Positions 17,421 to 24,776 of a stretch of DNA of 32,166 bases are shown piece after piece. The DNA is taken from IMG/VR virus record IMGVR_UViG_3300025305_000076, positions 1-32,166 of that record; one strand, 5' to 3'. The notes beneath the pieces were generated by a model, which was not told where the DNA came from, did no database searches, and saw only the letters and a list, made by a program, of their open reading frames with translations. The position numbers were made by a program, and so were the translations under genes. The stretch is from a virus. How positions within the stretch are numbered: position 1 is the first letter of the stretch; every line of letters begins with the position of its first letter.

Positions 17421-18343
17421 TGCCGCCAAAAAATGAATTAAACTGGAGAGAAAAAGCCAATCAAAGTGTATCTGATTTTTTCAGAAATCTTTTCGGTGAA
17501 GAGACAGCACACACAGCAATAGATGAAGAAATTAAGAATGCAGAATATCCTTCTGTAGCAAAATTTATTTACAAGAATATGGATATATCTCCTTCACCGC
17601 TTGGAAAAGGATATCAGAAGACGTACGTTCCAGGAGAAGCTGAGTTAGGAGCAAGATTGTTTGGCATTGAAGATGAAGTTGACCCATATATGTATATACA
17701 TACTCAGTCAATTGATCCAGAAGGTTTTAGTCCAGAAAATCTATCGGCAAAACCAAAGCAAGGCGAGATTCCTTCTTTTGCTGACTGGAAAACGTTTGAA
17801 GAAGTTCCGTGGGAAGATGTAGGTTTAAAAGGAAAGAGTTATAAGCCAGAAGAAAGTCCTCTTAAAGAAGTTTCAACAAATGTTTTTGAAGTTAACCAAG
17901 GTACTGAATTTGGTCAAAATCTTCAAAGCAGAATAGACTGGGGATTTGCAAAGGCAAAAACTCAAAATAGTTATAAGCCTAATCCAGATGAAAACTACAG
18001 GGAAATGTTATTTTGGGAAGATCCTCTTCTTGGTGATGTCTACTATGAAGACGATGGTTCCTTTAAAGATGTATGGAATATTGCATTGGATGAACACGAA
18101 GCTTTGCTAGGTTCTTTTCCTATTAATCTCTTAAGAGGTGCTGGCGCTTCAACATTTGAAAAGAATGTTCCTACTGTTAGAGGCAAGGCAAAGGATAGAA
18201 GTATTAAAGATTTTACAGATCCATCAGGTTTAGGTGATTACAATGTAATGCGTCCTCCAGAAAATATTTTACCACTTGAAGGACTAAATGACGAATTTTT
18301 TGAAGAATATCTTAAAAAACTTATGGAATCAGACCAATATTAA
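17420..18343 (+). CDS. Hypothetical protein, end of virion operon
   Basis: A 307-aa acidic protein starting in a TAATG overlap with the 1580-aa gene. It opens with an amphipathic helix (NWREKANQSVSDFFRNLFG), then has a mixed region rich in Asp, Glu, Pro and aromatic residues, and a C-terminal helix (LNDEFFEEYLKKLMES). No catalytic pattern is recognised. The very short spacing and shared N-terminal style with the next two genes suggest a set made together, perhaps ejected proteins. Confidence 0.5.
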   Translation: MPPKNELNWREKANQSVSDFFRNLFGEETAHTAIDEEIKNAEYPSVAKFIYKNMDISPSPLGKGYQKTYVPGEAELGARLFGIEDEVDPYMYIHTQSIDPEGFSPENLSAKPKQGEIPSFADWKTFEEVPWEDVGLKGKSYKPEESPLKEVSTNVFEVNQGTEFGQNLQSRIDWGFAKAKTQNSYKPNPDENYREMLFWEDPLLGDVYYEDDGSFKDVWNIALDEHEALLGSFPINLLRGAGASTFEKNVPTVRGKAKDRSIKDFTDPSGLGDYNVMRPPENILPLEGLNDEFFEEYLKKLMESDQY

Positions 18344-19477
18344 ATGCCACAGAACACAGTCAAAGATATTATAGAATTTCCTCCTATTACAGTATATGGA
18401 GAAGAAAAAGATCAATCTGCTACTGAAAAAACACTTCGTAGTATGTTTAATCTTGCTAACGAGCCAAAAGATCCTTATGCAATTAAACGATTTCCGTGGG
18501 GCAAAAAGCAAGCAGGTGGAGTTGATCTAGAAGACGAAATATTTCCTCTTTATTATATTATAAGGGACTTATTACGTATGCCAGAATTTGTTTATGATTT
18601 AACGACTCACAAGTTACAGGCTGGTATTCCATCAACATTCCTTGGAGATCAGGCTGTAAGGGATATAAAGAATCAAGAAATGGAAGAAGTTGCAGATTGG
18701 ATGGAATATTGGTATACAAGCCCTACTACAAAACAAAGGCTCCAAGATATGGGACACTCTGATGAAGAAATTGAAGATATTGTCGAAAGAGCTGCAAATA
18801 TAGAAGGAATGTCGTGGGAAGATATATCTAAAAGACCTCCAGATGAAGATAAATCGTTAGCATGGTTATCTGAAAGCCCTCCAGAGTCCGAGTGGGCAAA
18901 AGTACAAGATGCAGGTGCATGGTATAGTCCTCCAGATGATTATATGTATGCTCATCCAACAAATTTTATGGGATATCTTATACCAAAGGAAGAATATCAA
19001 TCAATAGGTGCCCATGAACTTACTCATGGTATTAGGGAGGAAGATAAGCTAACTGACAAAGAGCTAAAACTTTTAGAAGAAGCTGGTAAAACTTATCTTG
19101 AATATAGTGATGAAGATTTTATTAATGTAATTACTGACCCAACTGGTCCATTTCAACCATATACATATAAAAATTTACCCCTTCAATTTGGAGGGGCATG
19201 GAGAGAAGAGAGACCACGTGGAGGTGTTCAATTCCATAGTAAATACTTTGGGGACCCTTCGGAAATATACTCAAGGATATTTCAAGTAAGAAAATACTTA
19301 GATGCTAAACCTGGAGAATATATTGATGAAAGTGACATAGAAAATATAAAACATTACCCTGCTGTGAATGATCTTTTAAGATATATGCCAATAAAAAAAG
19401 TACAAGAACTTTTAAATACCTTAGCAGCTACAGAAGAGTCAAAGACAGTAGGTGACTATATGTCTGAATTTGTATAA
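18344..19477 (+). CDS. Putative virion-operon zinc metallopeptidase (HELTH)
   Basis: A 377-aa protein starting immediately after the previous stop. Residues 224-228 read HELTH, in the context IGAHELTHGI, the zincin active-site helix (two His ligands and catalytic Glu). A possible third ligand is E307 in YFGDPSEIYSRIFQVRKYL, a segment that resembles the D/N-P-x-E-xx-AR-xxE/Q-xR part of small phage and bacterial metallopeptidase-like proteins. Upstream strands (GAWYSPPDDYMYAHPTNFMG) fit the usual beta edge before the active helix. Possible roles are proteolysis during assembly or in the host envelope during entry. Activity is not proven. Confidence 0.6.
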   Translation: MPQNTVKDIIEFPPITVYGEEKDQSATEKTLRSMFNLANEPKDPYAIKRFPWGKKQAGGVDLEDEIFPLYYIIRDLLRMPEFVYDLTTHKLQAGIPSTFLGDQAVRDIKNQEMEEVADWMEYWYTSPTTKQRLQDMGHSDEEIEDIVERAANIEGMSWEDISKRPPDEDKSLAWLSESPPESEWAKVQDAGAWYSPPDDYMYAHPTNFMGYLIPKEEYQSIGAHELTHGIREEDKLTDKELKLLEEAGKTYLEYSDEDFINVITDPTGPFQPYTYKNLPLQFGGAWREERPRGGVQFHSKYFGDPSEIYSRIFQVRKYLDAKPGEYIDESDIENIKHYPAVNDLLRYMPIKKVQELLNTLAATEESKTVGDYMSEFV

Positions 19478-20688
19478 TGCCACAACAAACTTATAGCGAC
19501 TTCTTTTCTCCTGCATCTACTGCACACAATCAGATAGATCAATTGATTGGAGAGTTAGGAGATCCAGGTTCTATACGTGCTGCAGACCCTTGGTGGAATA
19601 TGTATGGACAGGCTAAGGAATCAGTTGGTGACTGGTTAGGAGAAATGCTTCCACCCTCGCCTGGTATTGAGCCTGGCACTCCAAGGTATGAAAGTGCTGA
19701 AGAGAATATAAAAAATCTGTTTGGTTTAATTCCACAGGAAAAGTGGGAGCTTCCACTCTATGCGCTGGGAGGTGCAGGTTCTTTAAAGAAGGGAAAGAAA
19801 CTTCTATCTGGAGCTAAATCAAAAAAATCTGTATCAGATTACCTTGAAAAGATGATGAAAAGGATGAGGGCGGAAGAGCAGGGAGCGGATATATTGTATA
19901 GCAATATGGAGAAAGGTGTGTATCCTAGAGATACAGCTAAAAAATTCTATTCAGATGTATACCCTAGTTTAAAACCTGACGTTCAGAAACAGTTTAGACA
20001 TTGGTCTCAAACTGGAGAATTCTATCCTGGAGCCACCAAGGGAGGCAAGGCTATCGATGTCCCATTCGATGAACAAATAGATGACTATATTTCTGAAACT
20101 TTTCCAAGTATAAAAAGCCACGGAGAAGATGCTGTATATGATTTCATAGAAGGCACGTGGGATAATCCAGCCAGTAGAGGTGAATTATCATATATGTCAA
20201 TGATAAATGATATGTTTGATGCGGCTAAACAAGGTAAGCCAAGCAGTATTGCAGAGTTTCTATCTGGTACTCAAGCAGCAAAAGCTTTACCTGAGAAAGG
20301 TTGGTTTGATTATGTACAAGATTTTCAACGAACTGCAGGCGAGGCAGTTCTAAAACATTATAAAAAATCTGGATATTTAAAAACTTTGCCAGAATATCAA
20401 CAAAAAGCAGCAGGTCATCTTATGGGGTATGAAAAATTCAAATATAACCCAGAATACTTTTTAGCACATATTTTACAGAGAAAAAATCCACCAAAGGTTA
20501 TGGGAAAGCTCGCATTCCCTGAGGATGTTATTTACAAAAAGTTAGACAAATCAGAAAAAAATCTTATGGAAGTAATTGATGAAGGTATAAAAAATTTGGA
20601 AGAGAAAGTTACTCCTATGTATCAAGAAGTTGCGAAAAAAAGAGACTTAGAGCTTAATATATTAAAATTAAAAGACCTTCTTAAATAA
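19477..20688 (+). CDS. Hypothetical protein, last gene of the virion operon
   Basis: A 403-aa protein joined by TAATG. The N-terminal 130 residues contain Trp/Pro-rich parts (PWWNMYGQAKESVGDWLGEM) and a Gly/Lys-rich hinge (LGGAGSLKKGKKLL). The remainder is helical (YLEKMMKRMRAEE; FDYVQDFQRTAGEAVLKHY; NLMEVIDEGIKNLEEKV) and ends in a charged helix. No enzyme motif is visible. Its stop codon is two bases from the stop of the helicase gene on the other strand, so transcription from both sides converges here. Confidence 0.5.
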   Translation: MPQQTYSDFFSPASTAHNQIDQLIGELGDPGSIRAADPWWNMYGQAKESVGDWLGEMLPPSPGIEPGTPRYESAEENIKNLFGLIPQEKWELPLYALGGAGSLKKGKKLLSGAKSKKSVSDYLEKMMKRMRAEEQGADILYSNMEKGVYPRDTAKKFYSDVYPSLKPDVQKQFRHWSQTGEFYPGATKGGKAIDVPFDEQIDDYISETFPSIKSHGEDAVYDFIEGTWDNPASRGELSYMSMINDMFDAAKQGKPSSIAEFLSGTQAAKALPEKGWFDYVQDFQRTAGEAVLKHYKKSGYLKTLPEYQQKAAGHLMGYEKFKYNPEYFLAHILQRKNPPKVMGKLAFPEDVIYKKLDKSEKNLMEVIDEGIKNLEEKVTPMYQEVAKKRDLELNILKLKDLLK

Positions 20689-20690
20689 TA

Positions 20691-21989
20691 CTAAAGCAGT
20701 TTAGCGTGCTCTTTAGCATCATTTAACGTATCAAAGACTAGACAACTGTCACCCACATAACCCATCTGCACCCTGCCTGTTTCTCCATACCTATTCTTGA
20801 CCACATATATATTAAATTCATACTTATCCACATCTTCGTACCTTGTTATCCAAGGGTAGTGGGTAAACATAACTATCTCTGCATCCTGTTCTAAGAAACC
20901 AGACTCTGCTAAATCTGAAAGCCTTGGTATTGAATCAAGCCTATGCTCTATATTTCTGTTTAATTGAGAAACCAGAACTACGGACATATTTTCGGCTTTT
21001 GCAAGCCATTTATATTTTCTTGAGGTGTCGCCTATCTTAAGTCTTAAATCTCTTCTATCTGATACTGGATACTCAATAAGACCTACGTGGTCATCTATTA
21101 CTACGTCTGGCTTAATCTTCTTAATTTCTCTGAATGTAGAAGGCACATCTCTTATGTCATCAAACATATAAAGGTTGCCAAAGGTGTCTGCTATTCTACT
21201 CACAGCCACATCCATAGCCATTCTGTTGTCAATTATTCCGTGTCTTAAGTTCCTATAAGATATCTCCTTTGTCTCCATAGCAATAATCTTTTTCATCATT
21301 TCAACATTAGGCATTTCCCTGTTAACAAGGATAACTTTCTTATCCTGTTTAATGAGATTTCTCGCTATATTTGCGGCAAGTGTGGTCTTTCCATTTCCTG
21401 GTCTGCCTGCTATAATTGTTAATTCTCCTCTTGTCATTCCAGAGATAATACCGTCTACACTTTCAAATCCTGTAGGCACTAAGTTCCTTCTATCATAGAT
21501 AGATTCGACAGTCTCTAAAAGTAATTCTTTAAGGCTGAAACTCGACCCTGGACGGAGGTTTAATAGGTTTCCTATAGTGCTATGAGCCTCTTCAAGTAAT
21601 ACTTCAACTCCATTAGAATTATCCTCTGATAGTTGTTGGATTCTCTGTGTTTGGATAAGGAGTTTTCTCTTCAACCATTGCTCGTGTATTATCTTAGCAT
21701 AGGCTTCAGCGTTTGCTGGCGAAGGAGAACAATCAATAAGTCCTGTGATATAATACATATCATCACCCCTCTTTTTCCTTGATGGATATGCACTACTTAA
21801 AGTAACAACGTCTATATTCTTGTCAGAATTATCAAGCTTAATGATAGTCTTCCAGATGTTCTTGTTTATATCCTCATAGAAAACATCACTGTTTGGTATC
21901 CAAGGCTTTACCTGTGAAAGATATGAACTGTCAGCAAGTAAGCTTCCTAGCAGTGCCTTCTCTGAGTCTGTATCGTGTGGTTGTATCAA
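20691..21989 (-). CDS. dnaB: DnaB-like replicative DNA helicase
   Basis: A 432-aa protein of the DnaB family, which unwinds DNA at the replication fork as a hexamer using ATP. The N-terminal helical domain (SEKALLGSLLAD at residues 9-20) is complete. The C-terminal RecA-like domain has Walker A GRPGNGKTT (195-203) and, later, VVIDDHVGLI as Walker B, then SQLNRNIE (sensor/H3-like) and LAESGFLEQDAEIVMF (H4). Length is close to the usual 430-470. The start is TTG, overlapping the methyltransferase stop in TTGA, with AGGGG about eight bases upstream. No primase domain is fused. Confidence 0.9.
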   Translation of the reverse strand: MIQPHDTDSEKALLGSLLADSSYLSQVKPWIPNSDVFYEDINKNIWKTIIKLDNSDKNIDVVTLSSAYPSRKKRGDDMYYITGLIDCSPSPANAEAYAKIIHEQWLKRKLLIQTQRIQQLSEDNSNGVEVLLEEAHSTIGNLLNLRPGSSFSLKELLLETVESIYDRRNLVPTGFESVDGIISGMTRGELTIIAGRPGNGKTTLAANIARNLIKQDKKVILVNREMPNVEMMKKIIAMETKEISYRNLRHGIIDNRMAMDVAVSRIADTFGNLYMFDDIRDVPSTFREIKKIKPDVVIDDHVGLIEYPVSDRRDLRLKIGDTSRKYKWLAKAENMSVVLVSQLNRNIEHRLDSIPRLSDLAESGFLEQDAEIVMFTHYPWITRYEDVDKYEFNIYVVKNRYGETGRVQMGYVGDSCLVFDTLNDAKEHAKLL

Positions 21990-22738
21990 AATAATTTCCC
22001 CTGATTCTTTTCTTTATCTATTCTCTGATTAGCGTGCTTAACAAATTTTTCTTCTATCTCACAAGCAAGAAAGTTTCTATTCTCCCTTAAAGAAGCTACC
22101 CCTATAGTCCCAGAACCTGCAAAGCAATCAAGTACGGTGTCTTCTTTTAAAGAACTGTTCCTTATAAGCCACCTGTACAGGTTAACTGGCTTTGGAGTGG
22201 GATGTATAGAATGTCTTGGCTTATCACTCCTATAGAAATTAGGACTCTTGGTTATCTGCATCTGCGACTTGCCTTTTGAGTGAAGCAGTATGTACTCAAC
22301 TATGTTTCTATAATGATATCCAAGTCCCATCATTCCCTTGTGCCATACTATCACCTTTTTAAACTCAAAGTAATCATCTATTATAGGCTTTAATTTAAAG
22401 AGATTCTTTTCATCAACAAAGGTATATATATGTCTGCCTGACTTAAGAACATCAAGTTGTCTATAGAGTATTGATTTGTATTCATTATACCATTCATCTT
22501 CATAGTCGTCCTGTGAACCCTTAAACCATCCTTTCTCTGAAAACCTATTGGTTCCGTTGTTTGTACTTATAGGATATGGAGGGTCTACTATAATAAGGTC
22601 GCAGGATTCTTTAGGTAACAAACCCATAAAATCCCAAGCTTCTGCCTGTGTAACCTTATTTAGGTTTTTTGAGTGGTGGCAATCTGTCGAAGTATTTTCT
22701 TTCATATTCCTTTCTCTTTTCGTGTGTCTTATTTTCAT
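21986..22738 (-). CDS. DNA N6-adenine methyltransferase (beta-type)
   Basis: A 250-aa protein with motif IV DPPY (52-55, LIIVDPPYPIS) before motif I DCFAGSGTIG (204-213), the order of beta-class amino-methyltransferases, with HPTPKPVNL between them. It transfers a methyl group from S-adenosylmethionine to adenine in a target site, probably for protection from host restriction; no cognate nuclease is seen. The start is uncertain: ATG 22738 has no clear SD, while ATG 22705 (MKENT) has AAAGGA very close upstream. Either choice leaves an overlap of 50-83 bases with the zinc-finger gene upstream. Confidence 0.85.
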   Translation of the reverse strand: MKIRHTKRERNMKENTSTDCHHSKNLNKVTQAEAWDFMGLLPKESCDLIIVDPPYPISTNNGTNRFSEKGWFKGSQDDYEDEWYNEYKSILYRQLDVLKSGRHIYTFVDEKNLFKLKPIIDDYFEFKKVIVWHKGMMGLGYHYRNIVEYILLHSKGKSQMQITKSPNFYRSDKPRHSIHPTPKPVNLYRWLIRNSSLKEDTVLDCFAGSGTIGVASLRENRNFLACEIEEKFVKHANQRIDKEKNQGKLF

Positions 22739-23024
22739 TCTTAATTATACCAAGTAAATATTTGAGTCCGTAGCCCATCTCATAAAGACGCTTTTCTAAA
22801 TATGTAGCTATGCCACGTCTTATGATTATACCCTGCATCTCTTTGATTTGGGTAAGGAAGGAATACATTTCTAAATCGGTAGCATCTGTAAACTTTTCAG
22901 ATACAGAGTCTATACTTTCAAGTGTCTTTTGAGCAAAGAGAGTACGAAGGCGAAGGTTTTCTACCTTCCAAGCCTTTTCTTTCATTTTCCTGCCACAGGT
23001 CGGACACTTATCCATTTCGCTCAC
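22656..23024 (-). CDS. Small zinc-finger protein
   Basis: A 122-aa protein with CPTCGRKM at residues 7-14, a single zinc-ribbon knuckle, then a helical domain (LRLRTLFAQKTLESIDSVSE, YSFLTQIKEMQGIIIRRGIA) and a basic Pro/Lys-rich tail. It overlaps the upstream 180-aa gene by 17 bases and the methyltransferase by 50-83 bases. The role is unknown; a nucleic-acid-binding accessory is plausible in this replication region. Confidence 0.55.
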   Translation of the reverse strand: MSEMDKCPTCGRKMKEKAWKVENLRLRTLFAQKTLESIDSVSEKFTDATDLEMYSFLTQIKEMQGIIIRRGIATYLEKRLYEMGYGLKYLLGIIKNENKTHEKRKEYERKYFDRLPPLKKPK

Positions 23025-23523
23025 ACAAAGGACATATTTTTTCTTCTAAAGGTATTCTTTTAAATACACTCCCAAGATATTCATACCTGTCTCTATAATC
23101 TGAATTGCGACAATTATATGGAACTACACTAGACCAAGCTTTTTTACAGCTTGTACATCTAAATGGATCGTATGCAGGATTCCTCGCATACTTTGCAGAC
23201 TTTATTTGTCTTTCACTCTTCTGTAGCCAATCTGGATCGAGCCACTCCAGATCTGGTACGATTGTAACCTTTCCATCCTTCGATGACTTTAATTCTCCAG
23301 CAAAATATGTCATTGACATACTTCTATTCATATCACGTTCACATTCTTTGGCACGTGATTTGACGTATTTGTCTTTCAAGTCATATGCTCCGTGTCCATT
23401 TGAAGGACGTTTTATTTTTTTGAAATGATCTTCAGCCAGTTTTCGTACTTCTGGATTACGTACACCTCGCCGTAGTTTTCCTTCACTATCTGTATGTCCA
23501 CATACTTTGATGGTTTTATCCAT
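23008..23523 (-). CDS. Zinc-binding protein with two CxxC pairs
   Basis: The start is set at ATG 23523 because AAAGGA lies six bases upstream; the frame is open to 23550. The product has 171 residues, a basic N-terminal half (KIKRPSNGHGAYDLKDKYVK, KSRAKECERDMNRS) and a C-terminal zinc ribbon of FRCTSCKKAW and ICPLCERN. The gene overlaps the resolvase-like gene by 112 bases, unusually long. A TTG at 23379 preceded by GGAG would avoid the overlap and give a shorter protein. Function unknown; nucleic-acid binding is likely. Confidence 0.5.
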   Translation of the reverse strand: MDKTIKVCGHTDSEGKLRRGVRNPEVRKLAEDHFKKIKRPSNGHGAYDLKDKYVKSRAKECERDMNRSMSMTYFAGELKSSKDGKVTIVPDLEWLDPDWLQKSERQIKSAKYARNPAYDPFRCTSCKKAWSSVVPYNCRNSDYRDRYEYLGSVFKRIPLEEKICPLCERNG

Positions 23524-23711
23524 TTTGCTATCCTTTCTCTTGTCTTGCATTGTGCTTTAAATTCGCCAACCATAACATCAACCTCTGGATGTTCACCCAA
23601 AGATCTTCCATCGCTACCCCAGGCTCGTAGAGATTTAATACCGAAACTCTTTGCTATCTTTACGCATAGTCTTTCGAATCTACTTCCCTTCTGTTTGCTT
23701 TTGTTTCCCAT
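23412..23711 (-). CDS. Holliday-junction-resolvase-like PD-(D/E)xK nuclease
   Basis: A 99-aa protein with the compact Hjc-like layout: KGSRFERLCVKIAKSFG (E13 in the first helix), then RAWGSDG, then PEVDVMVGEFKAQCK with D45, E50 and K52 as the D...ExK catalytic set. Such enzymes cut branched DNA from recombination or replication, for example before packaging. The C-terminal strand-helix (VYVIQKYENWLKIISK) looks complete. It overlaps the sigma-factor gene by 32 bases and the downstream zinc protein gene by 112 bases. Confidence 0.65.
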   Translation of the reverse strand: MGNKSKQKGSRFERLCVKIAKSFGIKSLRAWGSDGRSLGEHPEVDVMVGEFKAQCKTRERIAKWIKPSKYVDIQIVKENYGEVYVIQKYENWLKIISKK

Positions 23712-24237
23712 TTATCTCCTTTATTGCTCTAATCTTTCTAAGTCTGATACGAGCAGAGTACAACTGATTTTCTACTGTTCTTTTAGATAGAGAAAAAGTT
23801 TCTGCTACCTCACTAACTGTCTTTTTTTCATAAGTTACCATCTTAAAAACTTTACGCATTTTTTTTGGCAATCCTTTTTCAATTGCATGGTCAACGGTTT
23901 CCTCTAAAAACTTTTGCATACATAGCTTTTCTGGGCTATATTCATACAATCTCTCTTTCTGTATTTCATTTAATTTGTCATAGTATTTCTTCTTAGTAGT
24001 CTCGCGTCTGAAATAATCATAACAAATATTATACCCAATTGTTTTTATCAAAGAGAAGAATCCATATGCATCTTCTAGCCACAATCTTTTTTTCCACACA
24101 CGGAGGAAAGTATCCTGTACTATATCGTAGGCAAATTCACTATCCCCAACCTTTTCTACCATCATTGAATATAGAACTGGACTATATTCTCTGAATAAAT
24201 CTGAAAATATTTCTTCGTCATTTTTTTTCATAACCAA
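23680..24237 (-). CDS. ECF-type RNA polymerase sigma factor
   Basis: A 185-aa protein with sigma-70 region 2 (LFREYSPVLYSMM, then AYDIVQDTFLRVWKK at 37-50, and FFSLIKTIGYNICYDYFRRE at 60-79) and region 4 (LPKKMRKVFKMV, VSEVAETFSLSKRTVENQLY, SARIRLRK at about 123-168), separated by a short linker and with no region 1 or 3: the ECF layout. It would direct host polymerase to phage promoters. Start is TTG 24237 or ATG 24231 (MKKND); neither has a strong SD. The 5' region is a dense series of stem-loops, and an HTH gene lies upstream. No anti-sigma gene is seen. Confidence 0.8.
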   Translation of the reverse strand: MVMKKNDEEIFSDLFREYSPVLYSMMVEKVGDSEFAYDIVQDTFLRVWKKRLWLEDAYGFFSLIKTIGYNICYDYFRRETTKKKYYDKLNEIQKERLYEYSPEKLCMQKFLEETVDHAIEKGLPKKMRKVFKMVTYEKKTVSEVAETFSLSKRTVENQLYSARIRLRKIRAIKEINGKQKQTEGK

Positions 24238-24243
24238 ATCTCA

Positions 24244-24323
24244 AAGGCTCAGGGCGAGTGCCAACTCACAATTTATAACAGGTACTTTTGCCAATTTCAT
24301 CCTATTACGAACCCCTGAGCCTT
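24244..24323 (-). ncRNA. Predicted three-way-junction RNA in the sigma-factor leader
   Basis: An 11-bp perfect stem (24244-24254 with 24313-24323, minus-strand 5' arm AAGGCTCAGGG) encloses two further stems: UAAUAGG with CCUGUUA (24301-24307 with 24276-24282, one G-U) and GAGU with ACUC (24264-24267 with 24256-24259, loop of four). The element ends about 12 bases before the ATG at 24231. There is no T-run, so it is not a simple terminator. It could be a regulatory leader or an independent small RNA. No known riboswitch consensus was recognised. Confidence 0.5.
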
Positions 24324-24332
24324 AATTATAGT

Positions 24333-24364
24333 GGAGGCAGGTGGAATCGAACCACACTGCCTCC
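24333..24364 (-). ncRNA. tRNA T-arm/acceptor-like hairpin
   Basis: On the minus strand GGAGGCAG pairs with CTGCCTCC (8 bp), a one-base bulge follows, then GTGG pairs with CCAC around the seven-base loop TTCGATT. Loop and closing G-C match a tRNA T-loop, and the 3' end (CTGCCTCCA) looks like an acceptor end, but there are no D or anticodon arms. It may be a tRNA-like minihelix, a relic, or a piece of an attachment site. Confidence 0.4.
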
Positions 24365-24369
24365 TGCCA

Positions 24370-24398
24370 CGGATGGTGAAAGGAATAAAGCCCATCCG
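24370..24398 (-). other. Stem-loop in the sigma-factor leader
   Basis: CGGATGG (24370-24376 on plus) pairs perfectly with CCATCCG (24392-24398), 7 bp with a 15-base loop. It lies between the terminator-like hairpin and the T-arm-like hairpin and so belongs to the same structured gap. Confidence 0.4.
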
Positions 24399-24403
24399 AG
24401 AAA

Positions 24404-24418
24404 GGGGGATTAACCCCC
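24404..24418 (-). terminator. Terminator-like GC hairpin at the end of the HTH gene
   Basis: GGGGG and CCCCC pair around the five-base loop TTAAT, followed on the minus strand by TTTCTC. The TAA stop codon of the HTH gene falls in the loop. The U-run is short, so termination may be weak or conditional; read-through would feed the sigma-factor gene. Confidence 0.4.
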
Positions 24419-24604
24419 AGTGTTCAACCAATAAGTATAGTAATTCGTACCAGGTGCACTATTAGAGTCAATATTCATTCCCTCTTTTCTAAGTGTATGC
24501 ACGTATGCAGCGAGTCTATTGGTTCCGAAGTTTCTTAATGCATCAAGATGTGTCATCTTTTCTCCATTCCTGAATGCACTCTTTATCTTTTTTAACTTCG
24601 TCAT
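24410..24604 (-). CDS. Small helix-turn-helix protein (HTH_39-like)
   Basis: A 64-aa protein with RNGEKMTHLDALRNFGTNRL and AAYVHTLRKEGMNI, the pattern of the short phage HTH_39 family (GxxlTpxeAlrxfGxxRLaaxIxxLRxxG), followed by a wing-like YYTYWL. It has SD GGAGG with spacing of four. The gene starts inside the previous one (62-base overlap) and ends in a terminator-like hairpin before the sigma factor's structured leader. A regulator of early or sigma-factor transcription is a reasonable inference. Confidence 0.65.
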   Translation of the reverse strand: MTKLKKIKSAFRNGEKMTHLDALRNFGTNRLAAYVHTLRKEGMNIDSNSAPGTNYYTYWLNTGG

Positions 24605-24776
24605 ATGTCCTCCTTAGTTTATATAGTAATCGTCTTTCGTCCCTTCCTTGTATGTCTGGGACGCTTTTGTTTCTACAGGTTGTCTTCTTTATGTCAAGAA
24701 CTACATTCATTCCGTAGTCCCAACCAAGAAGCTCCTGAAATGATTCCATCGCTTTATTCCACTTACTTATTTCCAT
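24543..24776 (-). CDS. Small hypothetical protein
   Basis: A 77-aa charged helical protein (KWNKAMESFQELLGW; ERRLLYKLRRTYDEVKKDKE) joined to the preceding gene by TAATG. Its last 62 bases overlap the HTH gene. No motif recognised. Its coupling to the ssDNA-binding candidate suggests a recombination accessory. Confidence 0.5.
   Translation of the reverse strand: MEISKWNKAMESFQELLGWDYGMNVVLDIKKTTCRNKSVPDIQGRDERRLLYKLRRTYDEVKKDKECIQEWRKDDTS

Noticed and set aside
20695-20720. Bidirectional terminator between the convergent operons
   Set aside because: Only a 4-5 bp imperfect stem (AGCA/TGCT) is present, with no clear T-run on either side.
24244-24323. Glutamine (glnA) riboswitch or hammerhead ribozyme
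   Set aside because: A three-stem junction is shared in general shape, but the conserved GGAAGUAGG-like and CUGANGA/GAAA core sequences are not present.
24333-24364. Phage attachment site derived from a tRNA 3' end
   Set aside because: No integrase gene is in the window and the sequence is a near-perfect palindromic hairpin, which an attachment core need not be. Kept only as an alternative.
24333-24420. Complete tRNA or tmRNA gene on the minus strand
   Set aside because: Only a T-arm and acceptor-like stem is present. The upstream GGGGG segment pairs better with its own CCCCC neighbour, and no D arm or 7-base anticodon loop can be drawn.
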